Shown: positions 9,440-18,513 of the stretch, piece after piece
Layout of the letters: each line of letters opens with the position of its first letter
Numbering within the stretch: position 1 is the first letter of the stretch
From: Paracoccus yibinensis
Lineage (GTDB): Bacteria > Pseudomonadota > Alphaproteobacteria > Rhodobacterales > Rhodobacteraceae
Assembly (NCBI RefSeq): GCF_030846195.1
Contig: NZ_JAVCWH010000001.1
Span: 434,001 to 498,000, forward strand
Reading direction: 5' to 3'
Length of the DNA stretch: 64,000 nt
Made by a program: the position numbers and the translations under genes
The notes under the pieces: generated by a model
The model's database searches: none
What the model saw: the letters and a program-made list of their open reading frames with translations, nothing else
What the model was told of the DNA's origin: nothing

Positions 9440-10624
9440 TCAGCCCTTCAGGCCACGCAGTCTCTCGGCCAGTTGAGCGATGCGTGTGGCGTCGATATTG
9501 GCAAAGGCGATGCGCAGGTGCCGCGCGCCCTCCGGGTCGTCGGGCGGCATGAACATGGTGCCGGGCAGCGCCAGGACGCCGATATCGCGAACCATCCGCG
9601 GCGCAAGCACGGCCGAGGATTCGGCCAGCGGATGCTGCACCCAGGCGAAATAGGCGCCCGCGCTTTTCACCCGCCAACCGGGCAGCGACGACAGCGCCGC
9701 CACCGTCGCATCGCGACGCGACAGGACCCCGGCCCGTTCGGCTGCCAGCCAGTCACCCAGGTTCTCCATCCCCCACAAGGCGCCGATCTGGCCCAGTTGC
9801 GACGTGGATATGGCGACGGTGTCCAGGAACTTCTCGACCTGGGCCATGCGCTTTTCGGACCCGATCAAGGCCCCTACCCGATGCCCGGTCAGCCGATAGG
9901 CCTTGGAAAAGCTGTAAAGCTGGATCACCGTCCGGTCCCATTCGGGACGTGCCAGAAGGTCGTGCGGCGCCCCGCCGCGGCTGTCAAAGTCGCGATATGT
10001 CTCGTCCAGGATCAGGGCGACGCCATGCCGCTGCGCCAGGTCGAAGAAGCGTCCCACCAGATCGGCTGGATATTCCGCACCCGAGGGATTGTTGGGCGTC
10101 ACCAGCACGATGGCCCGGCAACGAGGTCCGATCAGCAGGGCGGCATGGTCGGGATCGGGCAAAAGGTCATCGCCGCAGGGCAAGGGCACCGCGCGGATCC
10201 CCTGCATGTCCAGCCACATCTTGTGATTGAAATACCAGGGCGTCGGCAGGATGACTTCGTCCCCCGCCTGCGCCAGCGTGGTGATCGCGGCACAAAAGGC
10301 CTGGTTGCAGCCCTGCGTGATCGCCACCTGTCCCTGTTCGACCATCCCGCAATAGCTGCGCGAAAATACCCCCGCCACTGCCGCGCGCAGGTCCGGGTTG
10401 CCCAGCACCGGACCATAAAGATGCGCCTCTGGCCGGTTCAACGCCGCATCCGCCATCGCCTGCCGCAGCGCCAGCGGCGGGGGATCCACGGGGGCGGCCT
10501 GACTGACATTGATTAGCGGGCGCTCGGGCGGAAAGGCCACGCCCGCCAGCCAGCGCCGCGCCTCCATCACGGGGGGCGCAAAGGCGCCGGCCAGGGCCGG
10601 GTTCAGGGGGGCGGCCTCAGTCAC
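9440..10624 (-). CDS. Class I/II pyridoxal-phosphate aminotransferase
   Basis: A 394-residue fold-type I aminotransferase. The PLP-lysine motif is YSFSKAYRLTGHRVGAL, with the catalytic Lys near residue 235. VTPNNPSGAEYP holds the conserved substrate-binding Asn, and DETYRDF supplies the Asp contacting the PLP ring nitrogen. The C-terminal arginine segment LRIAFANID is present. Family members act on aromatic, branched or aspartate-type amino acids, and substrate cannot be assigned. It starts with GTG at 10624, overlapping the end of the Pro-rich gene upstream by 8 bases, so the two are probably co-transcribed. A 67-base gap separates it from the downstream foldase gene. Confidence 0.85.
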   Translation of the reverse strand: MTEAAPLNPALAGAFAPPVMEARRWLAGVAFPPERPLINVSQAAPVDPPPLALRQAMADAALNRPEAHLYGPVLGNPDLRAAVAGVFSRSYCGMVEQGQVAITQGCNQAFCAAITTLAQAGDEVILPTPWYFNHKMWLDMQGIRAVPLPCGDDLLPDPDHAALLIGPRCRAIVLVTPNNPSGAEYPADLVGRFFDLAQRHGVALILDETYRDFDSRGGAPHDLLARPEWDRTVIQLYSFSKAYRLTGHRVGALIGSEKRMAQVEKFLDTVAISTSQLGQIGALWGMENLGDWLAAERAGVLSRRDATVAALSSLPGWRVKSAGAYFAWVQHPLAESSAVLAPRMVRDIGVLALPGTMFMPPDDPEGARHLRIAFANIDATRIAQLAERLRGLKG

Positions 10625-11288
10625 GAGACAGGCCCTGCAAGTCGGTCAGGTCGGGGGGAAGAGACAGGTCCAGGGTGGGCGCGGGCAGGTCCGGTGCCGC
10701 AGCGCCGGGCAGGTCAAGCGGCATCGCAGGCGCCGCGTCGGGGGCATCTGCCATGGCCCGACCCGGCACGGCAGGCAGGCTGGGCTGGGCCAACAGGGCG
10801 GGACGCTCCAGTTGCGGCGCGTTCTCGCCCGCATCGGGCGCGGCCTGCACCGGGCCGTCCTGCTCGCCCGTCGGCTGGGGGCGCGGCTCGGCCTCCGTGA
10901 CGGCCGGGGGCGCCGGTTCCGAAGGCGGCGCGATGACCGCCGGCGTCTCGGACAGGGCGGGGCGTTCGCTGACAAGCGGCGCAGGCAGGCGCGGCGCGGC
11001 ATCCCCGCCGCGGCCGAACTCGGACCCGACCGGCAGATCGACCTCGCCAGCCTGCGGGGCATCGTCCGGCTGCGGTTCGGAACGCCGGGGTTCAGGGGGC
11101 TGCGGCTCGGCAGGCTGGGGTTCGATGGGTTGCGGTTCTACCTGCTGCGGTTCGGCCGACTGCAGTTCGGCTGGCTGAGGCGTGGCTGGCTCCGGTTGCG
11201 GCACGGGCGCGGCCAGCGACAGCACGGCCAGGGCGGCGATGCCCACCACGCCGCCATGCAGAAGACCTGTCCAGAAACCGCGTGCCAT
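10617..11288 (-). CDS. Membrane-anchored Pro/Glu/Ala-rich protein of unknown function
   Basis: A 223-residue protein I cannot assign. The start at 11288 gives one N-terminal membrane segment (FWTGLLHGGVVGIAALAVLSL) with the N terminus inside. Almost all the rest is low-complexity Pro, Glu, Gln and Ala (many QP/EPQ repeats), probably an extended periplasmic linker. The last 25 residues (LPAPTLDLSLPPDLTDLQGL) are not repetitive. The N-terminal anchor plus Pro/Glu spacer resembles the front part of divergent polysaccharide deacetylases of Rhodobacteraceae, but no catalytic domain follows, because the aminotransferase gene begins 8 bases before the stop. It may be a truncated remnant or an independent linker protein. 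Confidence 0.55.
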   Translation of the reverse strand: MARGFWTGLLHGGVVGIAALAVLSLAAPVPQPEPATPQPAELQSAEPQQVEPQPIEPQPAEPQPPEPRRSEPQPDDAPQAGEVDLPVGSEFGRGGDAAPRLPAPLVSERPALSETPAVIAPPSEPAPPAVTEAEPRPQPTGEQDGPVQAAPDAGENAPQLERPALLAQPSLPAVPGRAMADAPDAAPAMPLDLPGAAAPDLPAPTLDLSLPPDLTDLQGLSRD

Positions 11289-11392
11289 CTGTCCCTTCTT
11301 GCCCCTGCCGGTCTTGACCCCCCGGCGCGCTTTGGCCCATCTATAGCGGACCCGTTCAGGCGGGGAAACCGCCACCATATCAGGGCGCCATC

Positions 11393-11983
11393 ATGATCCT
11401 TCTGATCGACAATTACGACAGCTTCACCTGGAACCTCGTGCATTATCTGGCCGAGGCCGGGGCCGAGGTGGTCGTGCGCCGCAACGATGCCCTGACGGTC
11501 GAGGAGGCGCTGGCGTTGGCGCCTGACGGAATCGTTATCTCGCCCGGTCCCTGCGATCCGGCGCAGGCAGGCATCTGCCTGGACCTGATCCGCGCCGCGG
11601 CCGAAAAGGCCATCCCCCTGTTCGGCGTCTGCCTGGGCCACCAGGCGATCGGAGAGGCCTTCGGCGGCACTGTGGTACGCGCCAACCGCATCATGCACGG
11701 CAAGACCGACGCGATCAGCCATGACGGCACGGGGGTCTTTGCGGACCTGCCCTCTCCCCTGACGGCGACGCGGTATCATTCGTTGACCGTGCGGCCCGAC
11801 GATCTGCCCAACTGCCTGCGCGTCACCGCGACATCCGACGACGGCACCATCATGGGCCTGATCCACGAGGCGCTTCCGGTCGAGGGCGTGCAGTTCCACC
11901 CTGAATCCATCGCATCCGAATATGGACACGAGATGATCCGCACCTTCCTGGCCCGGTGCGCGCCGCGAAAGGCCGCTGCATGA
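11393..11983 (+). CDS. trpG: Anthranilate synthase component II (glutamine amidotransferase)
   Basis: A 196-residue class I glutamine amidotransferase that releases ammonia for TrpE. The family N terminus [18 protein letters not shown], the oxyanion segment [12 protein letters not shown], the catalytic cysteine in [12 protein letters not shown] (about Cys79), and the His/Glu pair in [16 protein letters not shown] are all present. Such proteins can also serve para-aminobenzoate synthase (PabA). Linkage to trpD by a 4-base ATGA overlap favours TrpG, possibly amphibolic. Confidence 0.93.
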   Translation: MILLIDNYDSFTWNLVHYLAEAGAEVVVRRNDALTVEEALALAPDGIVISPGPCDPAQAGICLDLIRAAAEKAIPLFGVCLGHQAIGEAFGGTVVRANRIMHGKTDAISHDGTGVFADLPSPLTATRYHSLTVRPDDLPNCLRVTATSDDGTIMGLIHEALPVEGVQFHPESIASEYGHEMIRTFLARCAPRKAAA

Positions 11984-13002
11984 CCACGGACATCCGCCCG
12001 CTGATCGGCATCGCAGCCACCCGCCCCTTGACGGGCACCGAAGCCGAGGCCGCCTTTTCCGCCCTGTTCGACGGCGCGGCCACGCCTGCCCAGATCGGCG
12101 GGCTGCTGATGGCGCTGCGTGTGCGGGGCGAGACCGTCGATGAAATCGCCGCCGCCGCCCGCGTCATGCGCCAGCGGATGAACCGCATCGAGGCCCCCGC
12201 GGGCGCGATCGACATCGTGGGCACCGGCGGGGACGGCAAGGGCACGCTCAACATCTCGACCGCGACGGCCTTCGTGGTGGCGGGCGCGGGCGTGCCGGTC
12301 GCCAAGCACGGTAACCGGAATCTGTCGTCGAAATCGGGTGCAGCCGATGCGCTGACCGCGATGGGCATTAACGTGATGGGCGGCCCAGCGGTCGCGCAGC
12401 AGGCGGTGCGGGACGCCGGCATCTGCTTCATGATGGCCACGATGCACCACCCGGCGATGCGCCATGTCGGCCCGCCACGCGCGGAACTGGGCACAAGAAC
12501 CGTCTTCAACCTGCTGGGACCGTTGACGAATCCGGCATCGGTCCGGCGCCAGCTGACCGGTGCGTTCAGCGCCGACTGGATCCGCCCCATGGCCGAGGTC
12601 CTGCGCGACCTGGGCAGCGAGGCGGCCTGGCTGGTCCACGGCTCGGACGGCACGGACGAGATCAGCATTGCGGGCGAAACCCATGTCGCCGCCCTGAAGG
12701 ATGGCGAGATCAACGAATTTGTCGTCACCCCCGAGGATGCGGGCCTGCCCCGGCACCCGTTCGAGTCGATCATCGGCGGCGAACCCAATGAAAACGCCGC
12801 CGCCTTCCGCGCCTTGCTGGGCGGAGAGCCCGGCGCCTATCGCGACGCGGTGCTGCTGAACGCCGCCGCGGCGCTGTTGATCGCCGGCAAGGCGGGCGAC
12901 CTGCGCGACGGGGCCGCTCTGGCCGCCGACTCCATCGACAGCGGCGCGGCCTTGGACCGCCTGACCCGCCTGGCCCAGGTCACCGGGGCGCCCGAGGCAT
13001 GA
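11980..13002 (+). CDS. trpD: Anthranilate phosphoribosyltransferase
   Basis: A 340-residue enzyme joining anthranilate to PRPP, the second tryptophan-specific step. Hallmarks are [20 protein letters not shown] (PRPP loop), [38 protein letters not shown] and [13 protein letters not shown]. The start at 11980 overlaps the trpG stop as ATGA; a start 8 codons earlier is unlikely. The gene runs straight into ung with another ATGA overlap. trpC, which often follows trpD in relatives, is not present here. Confidence 0.95.
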   Translation: MTTDIRPLIGIAATRPLTGTEAEAAFSALFDGAATPAQIGGLLMALRVRGETVDEIAAAARVMRQRMNRIEAPAGAIDIVGTGGDGKGTLNISTATAFVVAGAGVPVAKHGNRNLSSKSGAADALTAMGINVMGGPAVAQQAVRDAGICFMMATMHHPAMRHVGPPRAELGTRTVFNLLGPLTNPASVRRQLTGAFSADWIRPMAEVLRDLGSEAAWLVHGSDGTDEISIAGETHVAALKDGEINEFVVTPEDAGLPRHPFESIIGGEPNENAAAFRALLGGEPGAYRDAVLLNAAAALLIAGKAGDLRDGAALAADSIDSGAALDRLTRLAQVTGAPEA

Positions 13003-13637
13003 AGCCGCCCAAGGCCTGGGACCACCTGCCCTTCTTCCAGCAGGACTGGCCCGCGATCCGCGACCGGCTGGAGGGCCTGGACGACTGGCTGCCCGGCCCC
13101 GCCCTGGTCTTTGCGGCTTTGGAGGCCATCCCGCCCCAAAAGGTGCGCGTCGTCATCCTGGGCCAGGATCCCTATCCCACACCCGGCCATGCGAACGGGC
13201 TGGCCTTCTCGGTCGCGCCCGAGGTGGCCCTGCCCCGGTCGCTGAAGAACATCTTCACGGAACTGCGCGACGACATCGGCGCGGCCCCCGCCACGGGCGA
13301 CCTGTCCGGCTGGGCACACCAGGGGGTGCTGCTCCTGAACACGTCTTTGTCGGTGCCGCCGGGCGATGCGGGGCGGCACGCATCCTGGGGTTGGGACCGG
13401 CTGGCCCGCGACGCGGTGGCCGAGGCGCAGAAGCACGGGCCGCTGGCCTTCCTGCTCTGGGGGGCACATGCGCAGAAGGCCATGGCGGGCCTGCCGCGCC
13501 CCAAGGATCTGGTGATCGCGACGGCGCACCCTTCGCCCCTGTCGGCGAAGCGGGGGTTCTTCGGCAGCAAGCCGTTCTCGCGGATCAATGCGTGGCTTGA
13601 GGCGCAGGGGCGCGAGCCGGTGGATTGGGCGGCGTGA
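12999..13637 (+). CDS. ung: Uracil-DNA glycosylase (family 1-like)
   Basis: A 212-residue base-excision repair enzyme that removes uracil from DNA. The water-activating motif reads [21 protein letters not shown], with the catalytic Asp in GQDPY. The family 1 motif normally continues with His and here has Pro. The uracil-binding LLLNTSLSV, the [14 protein letters not shown] leucine-intercalation loop and the closing FSRINAWL support the call. It is fused to the trp unit by a 4-base overlap with trpD, an unusual neighbour for a repair gene. A cluster of palindromes follows its stop. Confidence 0.88.
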   Translation: MKPPKAWDHLPFFQQDWPAIRDRLEGLDDWLPGPALVFAALEAIPPQKVRVVILGQDPYPTPGHANGLAFSVAPEVALPRSLKNIFTELRDDIGAAPATGDLSGWAHQGVLLLNTSLSVPPGDAGRHASWGWDRLARDAVAEAQKHGPLAFLLWGAHAQKAMAGLPRPKDLVIATAHPSPLSAKRGFFGSKPFSRINAWLEAQGREPVDWAA

Positions 13638-13649
13638 TGGTGGAACCAC

Positions 13650-13805
13650 GGTGGGGTGAAACCCCACCCTACAAGGTGGCGCCGGTGTGAACCAAGGGGA
13701 TGCGGCGTAGGGTGGGGTTTTACCCCACCATGTCCCGACCATAGGGTGCGTGTTCACACGCGCCATGGTCGATCGCAATGCGGTGCGTGCAAGTACGCAC
13801 CCTAC
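13650..13805. repeat. Cluster of four REP-like palindromes in two inverted pairs
   Basis: Between ung and hflX lie four small hairpins. The first two (13650-13672 and 13707-13729) are near-identical 23-base units in opposite orientation. Each has a perfect 8-bp stem GGTGGGGT/ACCCCACC with a 3-base loop and the flank GTAGG or its complement. The second two (13742-13761 and 13782-13805) form another opposed pair built on TAGGGTGCGT, with stems GCGTG/CACGC and GGTGCGT/ACGCACC. The last unit includes the hflX stop codon. The spacing and orientation are those of intergenic REP/BIME-type elements, and the hairpins may also end transcription from both sides. Confidence 0.8.
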
Positions 13806-15112
13806 AGGGCCTCGAAGCCCGCCTTCTGGCGTTCGGTCCACAGCAGATGCAGCGTCAGCCCGCTTTCGCCGCTTTCCTCGCGCTGCACCACGCCCGCCTC
13901 GTGCAGCCATGCCCTGCGGCGGCCGTCCGAGAAGGGCAGCGTCACCACTCCTTCCGCCTTCGGCTCGTCCAGGACATCCGACAGATGCGCGTCGACCGCG
14001 GCGATCAGGTCGTCCAGTCCCTCGCCTGAAAGGGCGCTGACGGCCTGAATGCCCTGGGTCCTGGCATCGGTGCGACGCAGGGCATCGCGTGTGTCGGCCG
14101 ACAGGGCGTCGATCTTGTTCCAGACCTCGATTAGGGCGACATCCTCATCGACGCCCAGCGACTCCAGGATCTCGGCCACGTCCGCGGCCTGTTCCTCGGT
14201 CTCGGGGTGGCTGATGTCGCGGACGTGCAGGATCAGATCGGCCTCCAGCACCTCCTCCAGCGTGGCGCGGAAGGCGGCGACCAGTTCGGTGGGCAGGTCG
14301 CTGATGAAGCCCACGGTGTCCGACAGGATGATCTTGCGCCCCTGCCCGCCATTCGCGCCGGGCAGGCGGACGCCGCGCATGGTCGGGTCCAACGTGGCGA
14401 ACAGCATGTCCTTGGCCAAGACATCGGCCCCGGTCAGGCGGTTGAACAGCGTGGATTTCCCGGCGTTGGTATAGCCCACAAGCGCCACGATGGGATAAGG
14501 CACCTTCGCCCGCGCGGCGCGGTGCAGGGTGCGGGTCTTGACCACACGTTCAAGCTGGCGGCGCAGGCGCGTCATCTGTTCGTCGATGGCGCGGCGGTCA
14601 GCCTCGATCTGGGTTTCCCCTGGCCCGCCCACGAAGCCCAAGCCGCCGCGCTGGCGTTCCAGGTGGGTCCAGGCGCGGACCAGCCGCGTGCGCTGATAGG
14701 ACAGCGCGGCCAGTTCCACCTGCAACACGCCCTCGCGGGTCCGTGCCCGGTCGGCGAAGATTTCCAGGATCAGCCCGGTCCGGTCCAGAAGCTTGACGCC
14801 CCAGTCCTTTTCCAGGTTGCGCTGCTGCACGGGGCTGACCGGGCCGTCCACCAGCACCAGATCGACCTCGGCCGCCTTCAGGCGTTCTCCGATTTCGGCC
14901 AGCTTGCCCTTGCCGAACAGCCGGCCGGGATCCGGCTTGCGGAGGCGCGCGACCTCGTCGCCCACGATCTCGATGCCCGGCAGGGCATGGGCAAGCGCCA
15001 CGGCCTCGGCCAGGGCGTGTTCGGGTTCTCGTCGCTGTGTCCGACTGGCCAGATCGGGGTGGATCACATAGGCACGGGTCGGTTTTGCCTCGGTCGAGGT
15101 AGGTTCGGCCAA
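13802..15112 (-). CDS. hflX: GTPase HflX
   Basis: A 436-residue ribosome-associated GTPase that splits or rescues stalled ribosomes. The HflX N-terminal domain (about residues 25-190) includes LVLVDGPVSPVQQRNLEKDW, a helical linker with GGLGFVGGPGETQIEADRR, then the G domain: G1 GYTNAGKSTLFNRLTG, G3 DTVGFI, and G4 NKID. The start appears to be TTG at 15112, directly abutting the hfq stop, with GAGGAC as ribosome site. hfq-hflX is a long-known conserved pair. The stop lies inside a palindromic repeat unit. Confidence 0.93.
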   Translation of the reverse strand: MAEPTSTEAKPTRAYVIHPDLASRTQRREPEHALAEAVALAHALPGIEIVGDEVARLRKPDPGRLFGKGKLAEIGERLKAAEVDLVLVDGPVSPVQQRNLEKDWGVKLLDRTGLILEIFADRARTREGVLQVELAALSYQRTRLVRAWTHLERQRGGLGFVGGPGETQIEADRRAIDEQMTRLRRQLERVVKTRTLHRAARAKVPYPIVALVGYTNAGKSTLFNRLTGADVLAKDMLFATLDPTMRGVRLPGANGGQGRKIILSDTVGFISDLPTELVAAFRATLEEVLEADLILHVRDISHPETEEQAADVAEILESLGVDEDVALIEVWNKIDALSADTRDALRRTDARTQGIQAVSALSGEGLDDLIAAVDAHLSDVLDEPKAEGVVTLPFSDGRRRAWLHEAGVVQREESGESGLTLHLLWTERQKAGFEAL

Positions 15113-15346
15113 TCAGTCCTCGCCTTCGTAAAGCGAAATGGGCTGGCCCGGCATGATGGTGCTGATCGCGTGCTTATAGACCAGTTGCGACTGGCCGTCG
15201 CGGCGCAGAAGCACGCAGAAATTGTCGAACCAGGTGATGACGCCTTGCAGCTTGACGCCGTTGATCAGGAAAATCGTGACAGGCACCTTTGCCTTGCGGA
15301 CATGGTTGAGGAACGCGTCCTGCAAGTTCTGCTTGTCGCCAGCCAT
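15113..15346 (-). CDS. hfq: RNA chaperone Hfq
   Basis: A 77-residue Sm-like protein that forms a hexameric ring and pairs small RNAs with mRNAs. The Sm1 motif is [20 protein letters not shown] with [20 protein letters not shown], and Sm2 is [12 protein letters not shown], the classic Hfq YKHA signature. The start at 15346 matches the family N terminus ([13 protein letters not shown]). Frames extending further upstream encode unrelated residues. hflX follows directly. Confidence 0.97.
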   Translation of the reverse strand: MAGDKQNLQDAFLNHVRKAKVPVTIFLINGVKLQGVITWFDNFCVLLRRDGQSQLVYKHAISTIMPGQPISLYEGED

Positions 15347-15437
15347 TGTTTTTTGTTCCGTTTTTGAACTGTCCCGGTCGGAACTTACATCTATGCGGTT
15401 GCCGCAGCCCTTGCAAGCGCCCCGGATTTCCGCCCCT

Positions 15438-17066
15438 TCAGCGCCGCCAGAACTGCGGCGAAAACAGCGCAAGGACGGCCAGCGTTTCCATGCGCCCCAG
15501 GATCATGGCCCCCGCCAGCACCGCCTTGGTAAAGACCGGCAGCCCCGACCAGCCTTCCCAGGGCGCGGATGCGATGCCCGCCGTCCCTTCGAAGGCCGGT
15601 GACAGGGGGATCGCGGCGGCCAAGGGCCCGGTATTGGTCAGCGCGGCGATGGACAGGATCGTCGCCGTCTCGATCTCGATCCGCTGGATCGAGACGAGCG
15701 CCACCACCAGTGCGATCGAGGTCGCGAACAGCATGAAGAAGATGAAGGCCAGATATGCCCCCTCGCGCCGCAGCCTGCGGGCGATCTGTCCGCCCCCCGC
15801 GACCGAGTTCGGGTGAACGATCCGTTCCATTTCCCGCTGGCCGTGCCGGGCAAGGGCATAGACGCGCAACAGCTTGACGCCTCCTGCCGTGGTGGCGACC
15901 CCGCCCCCCATCATCGCCAGTCCCGCCAGGATCAGGCCGGGCGAGGTCAGGCCCGACCAGGCGCGCGCGCCCTGCCAGTCGATCGAATTCCAGCCTGTCG
16001 TGGTCAGATAGCTGAGGCCGTTGAACAGTCCGCCCCAAAAGGCCGCAAGCCCGTTGCGCAGGTCATAAAGCATTTCCGGCGGCCCATCGGCCGCGCTTGC
16101 GCTTTCAATGGCGCCCAGGAAATGACGCGCGAACAGCGACAGCGCCACAAGGGCGACGAAACCGCCCGCCATCTTCAGTTCGGGATCGTCGACCAGCCGG
16201 TCGCTGGCGCGCAATTCCCCGCCCCCCGGCCAGAAGCGGCGCGACAAGGCGGGGATCAGGAACAGAAAGACCGCCATCTCTCCCGCCAGGCCCGAACTGG
16301 CGCCGGGCGGCCCAAGGACCGGAGAGATGCCGCTGGTGGACAAGGTGCCCATCGCCCGGCACAGCGCGACCAGCCCCGGATCGCCCAGCATCAGCAGGAT
16401 CAGCCACAGTGCGACCGTCAGCCCGGCATAGACCGGAAAGACCTCCATGGCCGACCGCATCAGCCGGTAATGAGGATGGGCCAGCACCGTCTGGAAGCCC
16501 GGCGTGGACAGATGCGGGTTCCGGTCCAGCGGATCGGCCGACCGTGGCAGGCGTTCATATTGCTCGCGCCGGCCATAGGGCTGGGCCATGATCTCGAACC
16601 CGCCGATACGCAGGGGGGCCAGGATGGCGGTAGCGGCCGCCAGGATGAAGAACCCCCCCATCCAGCCCGCCATCGCCCGCCACAGGTGCAAGGGCGCAGG
16701 CAAAAGGTCCGCAGAATACAGCGAGGCGCCGGTGGTCGTCAGCGCCGAGGTCATTTCCCACCAGGCGTTGAACAGCCCGGTATCCGGCATGCTTTGGGCG
16801 AAGGGCAGCGCCATGACCAGCGGCATCCCGGCATAGACCGTCAGCATCGTCAGCAGGGCATCGCGCGGCCGGGCCTGCGGGGGATTGGCGGCCGTCGCCA
16901 GTCCGATCAGCCCCGCCCCCACCAGGACCAGCAGCCCGGAATACAGAAATGTCCGCGCCATTTCGTCGTTATCGCTGACCGAGGCATAGACCGCAGGCAG
17001 CAGCATCGACAGCCCCGTCAGGGCAGCGATCAGGACGAACAGCGGCAGGCGCAGCAGGGCGGGCAT
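15438..17066 (-). CDS. trkH: TrkH-family potassium uptake channel subunit
   Basis: A 542-residue inner-membrane potassium transporter with about ten or more hydrophobic segments and the repeated M-P-M architecture of Trk/Ktr. Selectivity-filter-like loops with central glycines are seen at [30 protein letters not shown] and TNTGPLAAA. TrkH works with TrkA, the cytoplasmic nucleotide-binding gate, encoded just upstream (6-base gap). The C terminus includes [15 protein letters not shown], a typical family loop. The gene ends about 90 bases before hfq. Confidence 0.92.
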   Translation of the reverse strand: MPALLRLPLFVLIAALTGLSMLLPAVYASVSDNDEMARTFLYSGLLVLVGAGLIGLATAANPPQARPRDALLTMLTVYAGMPLVMALPFAQSMPDTGLFNAWWEMTSALTTTGASLYSADLLPAPLHLWRAMAGWMGGFFILAAATAILAPLRIGGFEIMAQPYGRREQYERLPRSADPLDRNPHLSTPGFQTVLAHPHYRLMRSAMEVFPVYAGLTVALWLILLMLGDPGLVALCRAMGTLSTSGISPVLGPPGASSGLAGEMAVFLFLIPALSRRFWPGGGELRASDRLVDDPELKMAGGFVALVALSLFARHFLGAIESASAADGPPEMLYDLRNGLAAFWGGLFNGLSYLTTTGWNSIDWQGARAWSGLTSPGLILAGLAMMGGGVATTAGGVKLLRVYALARHGQREMERIVHPNSVAGGGQIARRLRREGAYLAFIFFMLFATSIALVVALVSIQRIEIETATILSIAALTNTGPLAAAIPLSPAFEGTAGIASAPWEGWSGLPVFTKAVLAGAMILGRMETLAVLALFSPQFWRR

Positions 17067-17072
17067 GGCGCG

Positions 17073-18449
17073 TCAGAAGAAGTCGATCGAGACCTGCAAC
17101 AGGCGCTCGACCTCGGGGATGTCCTTGGACAGCGCGAATATCAGAACGATGTCGCCCTCCTCGATCCGCGTGTCGGGCGCAGGCTTTATCACCTTGTCGC
17201 CCTTCTGCACCGCGCCGATCAGCACGCCTTCGGGAAACTCGATATCGCGGATCGCCCGGCCGGACAGGGGGGATGTGGACAGGGCCTGCGCCTCGATCAC
17301 CTCGGCCTCGGCATCGCCGATGGAATAGATGTCGCGCACGCGCCCATGGCGGATATGGCGCAGGATCGTCGAAACCGTCGTGGATCGCGGGTTGATATAG
17401 GCGTCGATGTCCAGCACCTCGGTCAGGGGCACCATGGTCGGATCGTTGATCAGGGCGATCGCCAGCTTGGCCCCCGCCTGCTTGGCGCGGACCGAGGCCA
17501 GGATATTCGTCTTGTCGTCGTCGGTCACGGCCAGGACGGCATCCGCCGTAGGCACCGCGGCCTCGTCCAGCAGTTCGGCGGACAACCCGTCGCCGTTCAG
17601 GACAATGGTGCGCTCCAGCCGGTCGGCGGCGAATTCCGCGCGGGTGCGGTCGCGTTCGATCAGCTTGGCGCGGATTCGGTCGGGCCGCGCTTCAAGCGCC
17701 TGCGCCACGGCCAGCCCCACATTGCCCGCGCCGATGATGGCGATGCGTTCCTGTTTCACAGGGGGCTTGCCGAAGATTTCCAGGGTCCGGCCTACATCCT
17801 CGCGGTGGGCAAAGACATAGATCTGGTCATGGGCGAACAACTGGTCCCCCGGTTCCGGCGCGAACAGCCGGGTCTGTCGGCGCACCCCCACGACGATGGC
17901 GCGCAGGGTGGAAAACAGCTCGTTCAACTGGCGCAGCGGCGTGTTCAGCGCGGGGCAGTCTTCCTCAAGCAGGATGCCCAGAAGCTGCACCTTGCCGCCC
18001 ATGAAGGTTTCCACGTCAAAGGTGGACGGCGCGGACAGCCGTTGCAGAGCGGCGTTTGCGACCTCTCGTTCGGGGCTGATCACCACGTCGATGGGCAGGT
18101 GGGACGTGCTGTAAAGATCCGAATAGATCGCATCCAGATAGGCGCTGCTGCGCAGACGCGCGATCTTGCGCGGCACCTGGAAGATCGAATGGGCGACCTG
18201 GCACGTGACCATGTTCACCTCATCCGAATGGGTGGCGGCGATGATCAGGTCCGCGTCGCGGGCGCCTGCCCGGTCCAGGATGTCGGGATGGCTGGCAAAG
18301 CCCGTCACGCCCTGCACGTCCAGGGCGTCGGTCGCGCGGCGGATCAGGTCGGCGTTGTTGTCGATGACGGTCACGTCGTTGCGTTCGCCCGACAGGTGCC
18401 GGGCGATCTGCCAGCCGACCTGGCCCGCGCCGCAGATGATGATCTTCAT
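17073..18449 (-). CDS. trkA: Trk system potassium regulatory subunit TrkA
   Basis: A 458-residue cytoplasmic protein with two RCK_N plus RCK_C units that binds NAD(H) and gates TrkH. The first Rossmann motif is KIIICGAGQVGWQIARHL at the N terminus and the second is IAIIGAGNVGLAVAQAL near residue 235. Each half ends with a TrkA_C subdomain (for example SGRAIRDIEFPEGVLIGAVQ). The gene lies between ntrX and trkH on the same strand, as in Rhodobacter and relatives. Confidence 0.95.
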   Translation of the reverse strand: MKIIICGAGQVGWQIARHLSGERNDVTVIDNNADLIRRATDALDVQGVTGFASHPDILDRAGARDADLIIAATHSDEVNMVTCQVAHSIFQVPRKIARLRSSAYLDAIYSDLYSTSHLPIDVVISPEREVANAALQRLSAPSTFDVETFMGGKVQLLGILLEEDCPALNTPLRQLNELFSTLRAIVVGVRRQTRLFAPEPGDQLFAHDQIYVFAHREDVGRTLEIFGKPPVKQERIAIIGAGNVGLAVAQALEARPDRIRAKLIERDRTRAEFAADRLERTIVLNGDGLSAELLDEAAVPTADAVLAVTDDDKTNILASVRAKQAGAKLAIALINDPTMVPLTEVLDIDAYINPRSTTVSTILRHIRHGRVRDIYSIGDAEAEVIEAQALSTSPLSGRAIRDIEFPEGVLIGAVQKGDKVIKPAPDTRIEEGDIVLIFALSKDIPEVERLLQVSIDFF

Positions 18450-18513
18450 GGCCGCCCCTTTGCCGCCTGCGCCATCTTCTGCCTATGCCCAGGCCGCGCG
18501 CGGCGCAACCACC

